Source: Donghicola tyrosinivorans
GTDB taxonomy: Bacteria > Pseudomonadota > Alphaproteobacteria > Rhodobacterales > Rhodobacteraceae
Assembly (NCBI RefSeq): GCF_003003355.1
Contig: NZ_PVTQ01000006.1
Coordinates: forward strand, 124,001-188,000
Direction of reading: 5' to 3'
DNA: 64,000 nt
Positions 59,158-64,000 of this stretch are shown here, piece by piece. The notes under the pieces were generated by a model, which made no database searches, was not told the DNA's origin, and saw only the letters and a list, made by a program, of their open reading frames with translations. Position numbers and translations under genes: made by a program. Position 1 is the stretch's first letter. Every line of letters begins with the position of its first letter.

Positions 59158-59768
59158 GCCGTAAACTGATCGCGATTTTGCGGGGGATCACGCCGGACGA
59201 GGTTCCGGCCATCACTGAGGCATTGATCGATGCAGGGATCACGCGCATCGAAATTCCCCTGAATTCACCTGACCCTTTTGAAAGCATCGCCCGCATGGTG
59301 GCCTGCGCAGGAGACCGCGCGGTAATCGGGGCGGGCACTGTCTTGGACCCCAGCGAGGTTACGCGACTGGCCGAGATTGGCGCGGGCATGGTGGTCTCTC
59401 CCGACTGCAATGAGGCTGTGATCCGTGCTGCGAAGGCGGCGGGTTTGCTGTCTTATCCGGGGGTCTTTACGGCGACCGAGTGCTTTGCCGCCCTGCGTGC
59501 GGGCGCGGATGGGCTTAAGCTGTTTCCGGCCTTCAAGCTGGGGCAGGAAGGGTTGTCTGCACTGAAAGCAGTTTTGCCAGCAGGCACCGAGACCTTTGCG
59601 GTAGGCGGTGTTGGTCCCGACGATTTTGCAGGTTGGTTCAAGGTCGGGGCGACGGGATTTGGCATGGGCTCGAACCTTTATAAACCGGGGGCGAGCGCTG
59701 CGCGGGTGGCACAGGATGCGAAACAGATTGTTTCAGCTTATGATTGTGCGGTGAGTGACGGGGCCTGA
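59154..59768 (+). CDS. dgoA: 2-Dehydro-3-deoxy-6-phosphogalactonate aldolase (DgoA-like)
   Basis: 204 residues, class I KDPG/KDPGal aldolase. Catalytic Glu in IEIPLNSPDP, phosphate and substrate loop VVSPDCNEAVI, and the Schiff-base Lys in GLKLFPAFKLG. The N-P-L-N-S form of the first motif is typical of the galactonate enzyme rather than the KDPG enzyme. Splits the phosphorylated ketodeoxyacid into pyruvate and glyceraldehyde 3-phosphate. Coupled by 4-base overlap to dgoK. Confidence 0.92.
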   Translation: MSRKLIAILRGITPDEVPAITEALIDAGITRIEIPLNSPDPFESIARMVACAGDRAVIGAGTVLDPSEVTRLAEIGAGMVVSPDCNEAVIRAAKAAGLLSYPGVFTATECFAALRAGADGLKLFPAFKLGQEGLSALKAVLPAGTETFAVGGVGPDDFAGWFKVGATGFGMGSNLYKPGASAARVAQDAKQIVSAYDCAVSDGA

Positions 59769-60245
59769 GATTGTGCGCGGGATTGCTGCGGTGCGGCATT
59801 CCTGCGCCAGACTTCTCTTTTGTTCGAAGGCCTTGCGGGTCATCCTTGAGACTAGGTGACCTTATTTGTCGGCGGTGTGCAGCAATTCGGTGAGTGTGGC
59901 TTTATCGTCGCATACTGTAGCTGGTCAGTAAAAATTAGCAATTTCGCCTTAATTTATTAGTGAAACAGGCGCGAAAGCTTCCTATGTTCTTCTGAGGTTT
60001 CCGTGTTTGTCACGGTTCGAAATATGGCCGGGGGGCCAAAAGAGGCGGGCTGTCAGAAAGGCAGCCCGTTTTGCATTTTAGTCGTGCGACATGGGGTCTG
60101 TTTTGGGTTTTGTCCCCAAATGGGACTAGGGTCCGAAGCCCCCGAAGAATATCTCCAAGAGACAGGATTTTTTCATTTTTTCAACGAATGCGAGTGCGTT
60201 GTTTTCAGTGCTCCATACTAATTCAAGAATTTCAGGAGGCTTTTG
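59769..60245. other. Intergenic region with terminator before the RTX-serralysin-like gene
   Basis: 477 bases without a real gene; the open frame across 60003-60221 runs through the terminator and is not credible. Contains the terminator at 60046-60072 and an AT-rich stretch at 59925-59965 (TTAGCAATTTCGCCTTAATTTATTAG) that may be the promoter of the next gene. Confidence 0.4.
60046..60072 (+). terminator. Rho-independent terminator
   Basis: CGGGCTG, nine bases, CAGCCCG, TTTT. Lies 278 bases after dgoA and 174 before the next gene. The distance from dgoA suggests it may end a longer dgo transcript or a small RNA. Confidence 0.7.
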
Positions 60246-62897
60246 ATGGCTGAGGGTACCCAGACAGTACTGGTATTCGGAGCGACTTCGGGGTCGGGGT
60301 CAGATGCCTCTGAGGCGGCGGCGCAAGCGGACTTTGAATCGCAGTATGACAGCCTTCCGGACTATTCGCTTGCCGAGGTTGCGGCCGATATCAACACCCA
60401 GATCGCATGGACCATCGGCGAGGTCAGCTTTGCCTTTCCGCTGACGGAAGCTGCCGATTACGCGGATACCGTTCGCAGCGGGACACTGGTGCCCTTTACC
60501 GAAGCGCAGATTGCGGCGGCGCGTGAAGCGATGGCGCTGATTGCGGATGTGATTGATCTGGACATCGTGGATGCGGGCAAGTCGGTGGATGCGGATATCC
60601 GCCTTTATAACTCGACGCTTTACGGAACTACGGGCAGCTTGCCCGCGGGCACGGGCCTGAACGGTGATCTGTGGGTCTATGGCTTTAACGAACTGGCCGA
60701 CCCCTATGACATGAGCTACGGCGGCTATTATTTTGCGGCCCTGCTGCGTGATCTGGGGCGTGTCTTTGGTCTGACCGAGACGACATCCGGCACGGGCGGT
60801 CTGACCTACGAAGAGATCGCGGGTTATATTCAGGACAACCAAGCCTACACCATCATGAGCAGCAACTCTGCCGCTGATGCGGGTTTGGTCTGGGCGACCG
60901 AGTACCCCGCAACGCCGATGGTCGCGGATATTTTGGCGCTTCAGTCGCTTTACGGCGCGAATATGGAGACGCGGACGGGCGACACGGTTTACGGCTTTAA
61001 CGCGAATGCGGATCGCGCTGTGTTCGATTTCGACCAGTTGCGTGCTGAGGGCAAGGCAATCGCCGCCGTCACCATCTGGGATGCAGGCGGCATTGATACG
61101 CTGGATATGTCGGGCTTTGCCGATGACGCCGCGATCTCGCTGGTAGACGGCAAGCTGTCCAGTGTGGGCGGCAATAACCTGAACCTTGGAATTGCAGTTG
61201 GTGCAGTGATCGAGAACGCCATCGGCGGTAGCGGCGATGACATGATTTCCGGCAATGATGCCAACAACGTCTTGATCGGTGGTATCGGTGCGGACTTCCT
61301 TGAAGGCGGTGCTGGTGATGATCTGCTGATCGGTGATTTTGCCGAAGCTGCCGCTGCTACAGATTACACCCACGGCATCGCGACGATGTCGCGCGGCAGT
61401 CTGGTCAGCTACAACATTGATGCAAGCTCGGCCACGGATCTGTCGGTCGAGATGCTGGTGTCCTTCGATGAGGTCTCGATCACTCAAAGCCTTTCCGGTC
61501 TCCCGGGGGGCTGGTCGTTGTCGTTCTCGGCGACGGACAATGGCATCTGGTACAGCAATGGTTCGGCGTGGTTCTACCAGAACACTTCGTCGATCAAGGC
61601 GACCGACGGTGATCTGCATCGTCTGTCGGTGACGCTGGATAGCGCCGCCAGCGCGGTGCAGGTCTATATCGACGGCATCCTTTGCGCCAACTTCGAAGGC
61701 GATGTGATCCCGGCGGCATTTACCGATCGCGAAGGGGTCCGCTTTAACCATCAGGGCCAGCTGGCCGATGTGCGTTTTTTCAACCGTGTGCTGACGGCAA
61801 AAGAAATTCAAGAGAATGCCTTTGCCGATATCGGACCGAACGCTGAAGGCCTGATTTCAAGGCTGGCGGTGAATGCTGCAGGCGGTGTGCTGAAAGACAC
61901 GGTGTCGAAAGACGTAGCAAACGTTAGCGGTGATCTGACCTTCGAAACTGTCGCTCTGTTGACGCTGGATGACACGCTGAAGGGCGGCGAGGGTGCCGAC
62001 ACGCTGATGGGCGGTGAAGGTGAAGACGAGCTTTACGGCAACGACGGCGATGATGTTCTGATCGGCGGCGCTGGCGCGGATACTCTGCAAGGTGGATATG
62101 GCGATGACATGGTCGACTACCGGACCTCATCCGAAGCAGTCACCATCAATGTCGAGGAAGGAACCGGTGCGGGCGGCGACGCCGAAGGGGACAGCCTGTT
62201 CTCGATCGAGGTCGTTTTGGGGTCGGGCTATGACGATCTGCTGATCGGCAGTGCCTCGGATGATGTTCTGCGCGGTGCAAACGGCAACGACACTGTACGC
62301 GGCGGCGCGGGCAGCGACGTGTTGCGCGGGGGGAATGGCGATGATGTGCTGCGGGCCAATCTGGATGATGACCGTCTGGTCGGTGGCGCAGGTGCCGATA
62401 TCCTTGATGGGGGACAGGGCAGTGACACTGTCCTCTACAACAACTCGGACGAGGCGGTGATCATCGATCTGGGTGCCGGGACAGGTCAGGGTGGTCAGGC
62501 CGAAGGCGATCGGTTGATCAATATCGAACGGGTGCTGGGATCGGAAGGAAACGACATCCTGATCGGGGATGACGCCGATAACGTGCTGGCAGGCAACGTC
62601 GGCCGAGACACGGTGATGGGCGCGGGCGGCAATGATACGCTGTTCGGCGGGGCTGGTGCCGATACCTTTGTGTTCCAGGCCGATGGCTCGACCGATACGG
62701 TGCAGGATTTCGGTCGCGGCGAAGACGTTCTGGATCTGTCGGCAACCGATGCAGGCTTTACCTTGCTGACCTTCACGACCATCGAGGAAGGTACGCTGGT
62801 CTCATACGACGGGCTGGAAATCATCCTGCGCGGCGTTGCGGTTGAGGAACTGGATGCCCAGAGCTTTATCTTTGCCGAGGTGGACGGCCTGCTCTGA
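60246..62897 (+). CDS. Serralysin-like RTX protein with degenerate zinc site and LamG-like insert
   Basis: 883 residues from ATG 60246, with AGGAGG upstream; no signal peptide. Residues ~30-240 match an M10 serralysin protease domain, including a Met-turn-like segment YTIMSSN, but the zinc motif HExxHxxGxxH is RDLGRVFGLTE (168-178): the three His are Arg, Arg and Glu and the catalytic Glu is Asp. RTX repeats follow (~330-370), then a LamG/concanavalin-type segment (~395-530) and a second RTX block (~590-830), ending with an FVFQADGSTDTVQDF type I export tail. So it is probably an exported, calcium-binding, non-proteolytic adhesin or binding protein. Terminator at 62917-62952. Confidence 0.85.
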   Translation: MAEGTQTVLVFGATSGSGSDASEAAAQADFESQYDSLPDYSLAEVAADINTQIAWTIGEVSFAFPLTEAADYADTVRSGTLVPFTEAQIAAAREAMALIADVIDLDIVDAGKSVDADIRLYNSTLYGTTGSLPAGTGLNGDLWVYGFNELADPYDMSYGGYYFAALLRDLGRVFGLTETTSGTGGLTYEEIAGYIQDNQAYTIMSSNSAADAGLVWATEYPATPMVADILALQSLYGANMETRTGDTVYGFNANADRAVFDFDQLRAEGKAIAAVTIWDAGGIDTLDMSGFADDAAISLVDGKLSSVGGNNLNLGIAVGAVIENAIGGSGDDMISGNDANNVLIGGIGADFLEGGAGDDLLIGDFAEAAAATDYTHGIATMSRGSLVSYNIDASSATDLSVEMLVSFDEVSITQSLSGLPGGWSLSFSATDNGIWYSNGSAWFYQNTSSIKATDGDLHRLSVTLDSAASAVQVYIDGILCANFEGDVIPAAFTDREGVRFNHQGQLADVRFFNRVLTAKEIQENAFADIGPNAEGLISRLAVNAAGGVLKDTVSKDVANVSGDLTFETVALLTLDDTLKGGEGADTLMGGEGEDELYGNDGDDVLIGGAGADTLQGGYGDDMVDYRTSSEAVTINVEEGTGAGGDAEGDSLFSIEVVLGSGYDDLLIGSASDDVLRGANGNDTVRGGAGSDVLRGGNGDDVLRANLDDDRLVGGAGADILDGGQGSDTVLYNNSDEAVIIDLGAGTGQGGQAEGDRLINIERVLGSEGNDILIGDDADNVLAGNVGRDTVMGAGGNDTLFGGAGADTFVFQADGSTDTVQDFGRGEDVLDLSATDAGFTLLTFTTIEEGTLVSYDGLEIILRGVAVEELDAQSFIFAEVDGLL

Positions 62898-62916
62898 CCC
62901 CTAACGGCGCGAAAGA

Positions 62917-62952
62917 AAAAACCCGTGTCTGCAATGCCAGGCACGGGGTTTT
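62917..62952. terminator. Terminator between the RTX gene and pssA
   Basis: AAAACCCGTG paired with CACGGGG TTTT around an ~14-base loop, with A and T runs on the two sides, so it can work for both convergent genes (RTX on plus, pssA on minus). Confidence 0.75.
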
Positions 62953-62980
62953 ATCGTATATGGGCTTTCGGCTTCAGGAC

Positions 62981-63739
62981 TTAGCCGAACATCCGCCCGC
63001 GGGCTTTGATCAGGCTATAGGCCACCATCGCTAGATAAAGCAGATCGATGGCGACGAACAGTTGCCACGGACGGGTGAACGTCATCCCGATCGAGATCAC
63101 AATGGCGAACATCATCACCACCACCAGCTTGCGCGGCACCTTCAGGCCCTTGGGCGACAGGGTGCGCAACTCTGAGATCATCAGCAGCGCAACAAAGGCC
63201 ATCCACAGTCCGACCAGCATGGGCCAGTTGGTCAGGTCCCCCATATCCGCGAGCGTCAGGAAGACCGGCAAGAGACCCAGCATCGCGCCAGCAGGGGCAG
63301 GGACGCCCACGAAGTGCGGCGTGGTCTTTTGTTCTTCGTCCATTTCGGAGGTGACGTTAAAGCGGGCCAGTCGCAGGCAGCAGGCGGCGGCAAAAATCAG
63401 GGCGAAAATCCAGCCGATGCTGCCCGCGCCCATCAGATGCATCTGGTAGACCAGAATGGCAGGCGCCACACCAAAGCACAGAAAGTCCGACAGGCTGTCC
63501 AGTTGCGCGCCGATCTTGGACATCGCTTGCAGGCGGCGGGCCAAAAGCCCGTCCAGCCCGTCCATCACCGCTGAAAGCAGGATCAGGAACACAGCGGTCT
63601 GAAAGCGCCCCTCCATCGCAAAGCGGATAGAGGTCAAACCGAAACACATCCCCGACAGGGTGACCATGTTCGGCACCAACTGCACCAGCGGGACCCGTTC
63701 CAGCTTGTCAGGGTTGCGAGAGATGAAGCGCCGCATCAC
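62981..63739 (-). CDS. pssA: CDP-diacylglycerol--serine O-phosphatidyltransferase
   Basis: 252 residues, inner membrane, ~7 spans. The CDP-alcohol phosphatidyltransferase motif D-x2-DG-x2-AR-x8-G-x3-D-x3-D is complete in MDGLDGLLARRLQ through AQLDSLSDFLCFG. Makes phosphatidylserine from CDP-diacylglycerol and serine, the first step to phosphatidylethanolamine. It follows the decarboxylase gene with 9 bases between, so the two form an operon. Pss and Psd are usually core genes; finding them on a repABC-type replicon is notable. Confidence 0.92.
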   Translation of the reverse strand: MMRRFISRNPDKLERVPLVQLVPNMVTLSGMCFGLTSIRFAMEGRFQTAVFLILLSAVMDGLDGLLARRLQAMSKIGAQLDSLSDFLCFGVAPAILVYQMHLMGAGSIGWIFALIFAAACCLRLARFNVTSEMDEEQKTTPHFVGVPAPAGAMLGLLPVFLTLADMGDLTNWPMLVGLWMAFVALLMISELRTLSPKGLKVPRKLVVVMMFAIVISIGMTFTRPWQLFVAIDLLYLAMVAYSLIKARGRMFG

Positions 63740-63748
63740 CGGATGTCC

Positions 63749-64000
63749 TTAGCCGTTGCGCGAAGGGTTGAGGTCCGCAATCACGGTCTCGCCCGCGATC
63801 ATGGTCTGGCCGATCTTGACGGTCGGCTCTGCGCCTTCGGGCAGATAGATGTCCAGACGCGAGCCAAAGCGGATCAGGCCAAAGCGTTCACCGCGCTGCA
63901 GTTGCTCGCCTTCTTTCGACCAGCACAGGATGCGGCGGGCGACCAGACCGGCGATCTGGACAACGCCATACTGGCGGCCATCTTCCAGCTGCACGGCCAG
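63749..64000 (-). CDS. psd: Phosphatidylserine decarboxylase, C-terminal part (5' end outside window)
   Basis: The frame is open to the right edge; only the last ~83 codons are visible. The segment [14 protein letters not shown] contains the Gly-Ser where these proenzymes cut themselves to make the pyruvoyl group, followed by the family tail [17 protein letters not shown]. Together with pssA it makes phosphatidylethanolamine in the inner membrane. The stop is at 63749-63751. The short form ending soon after the cut site fits the ~220-residue alphaproteobacterial enzyme. Confidence 0.85.
   Translation of the reverse strand: MAVQLEDGRQYGVVQIAGLVARRILCWSKEGEQLQRGERFGLIRFGSRLDIYLPEGAEPTVKIGQTMIAGETVIADLNPSRNG

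Noticed and set aside
60003-60221. 72-codon frame before the RTX gene
   Set aside because: It reads through the intrinsic terminator at 60046-60072 and has atypical codon use.
60300-61811. 503-codon minus-strand frame opposite the RTX protein
   Set aside because: Antisense to the RTX gene; repetitive coding DNA commonly gives long shadow frames.

Overview
The window looks like part of a large secondary replicon (megaplasmid or chromid) of a Rhodobacterales alphaproteobacterium of the Roseobacter type. The evidence is a complete repABC module with its antisense RNA and parS, a protein of the RHE_PE00001 DNA-binding family typical of alphaproteobacterial plasmids, a VPLPA-CTERM protein, RTX proteins, and GC-rich coding with consistent codon use. 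The identification rests on protein families read by eye; no database was searched. Phosphatidylserine synthase and decarboxylase genes at the right end are normally core genes, which favours a chromid, or a plasmid integrated into the chromosome, over a small dispensable plasmid.

Layout. 1-8 kb: the end of a hybrid histidine kinase, a receiver-only protein, an aldo/keto reductase, MarR and AraC regulators, and an operon of a 54-aa protein, a membrane protein and an NmrA-like reductase. 8.3-18.1 kb: the replication and partition region. It holds repABC (9.1-12.6 kb) with a predicted counter-transcript RNA and parS between repB and repC, then a second repA-repB pair (12.8-15.2 kb) with an identical 16-bp parS, a membrane histidine kinase and the RHE_PE00001 protein. 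18.3-20.9 kb: an 838-residue protein I cannot assign. 21-25 kb: a LysR regulator and a large hybrid kinase. 25-28.6 kb: a sugar module (SDR, TIM-barrel isomerase, DhaK-DhaL kinase). 28.7-38.9 kb: an orphan HipA kinase, a MetOD1 protein overlapping a hybrid kinase, HtpX, a VPLPA-CTERM protein, a small cysteine-rich exported protein, an RTX protein, a VOC protein and a GAF-like protein. 39-41.5 kb: enoyl-CoA hydratase and acyl-CoA synthetase behind a TetR-type palindrome. 41.8-45.4 kb: a DUF4405 membrane protein and a PhnCDE-like (possibly selenate) ABC transporter. 45.8-50 kb: phosphoglucomutase, a P-loop kinase, a methyltransferase and a xylose/galactose-dehydrogenase-like SDR. 50-55.7 kb: a dipeptide transporter dppABCDF. 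56-59.8 kb: a soluble chemoreceptor and dgoK-dgoA. 60.2-62.9 kb: an RTX protein with a dead serralysin active site. 63-64 kb: pssA and a partial psd.

The most unusual region is 9-16.7 kb. One parS forms the -35 element of the predicted replication-inhibitor RNA promoter. The identical second parS supplies the stop codons of two convergent genes. A weaker third copy lies inside the neighbouring kinase gene. Together they suggest that two ParAB-type systems share one centromere sequence and that partition and copy-number control are wired together on this replicon. No tRNA, rRNA, CRISPR array, transposase or integrase was recognised.
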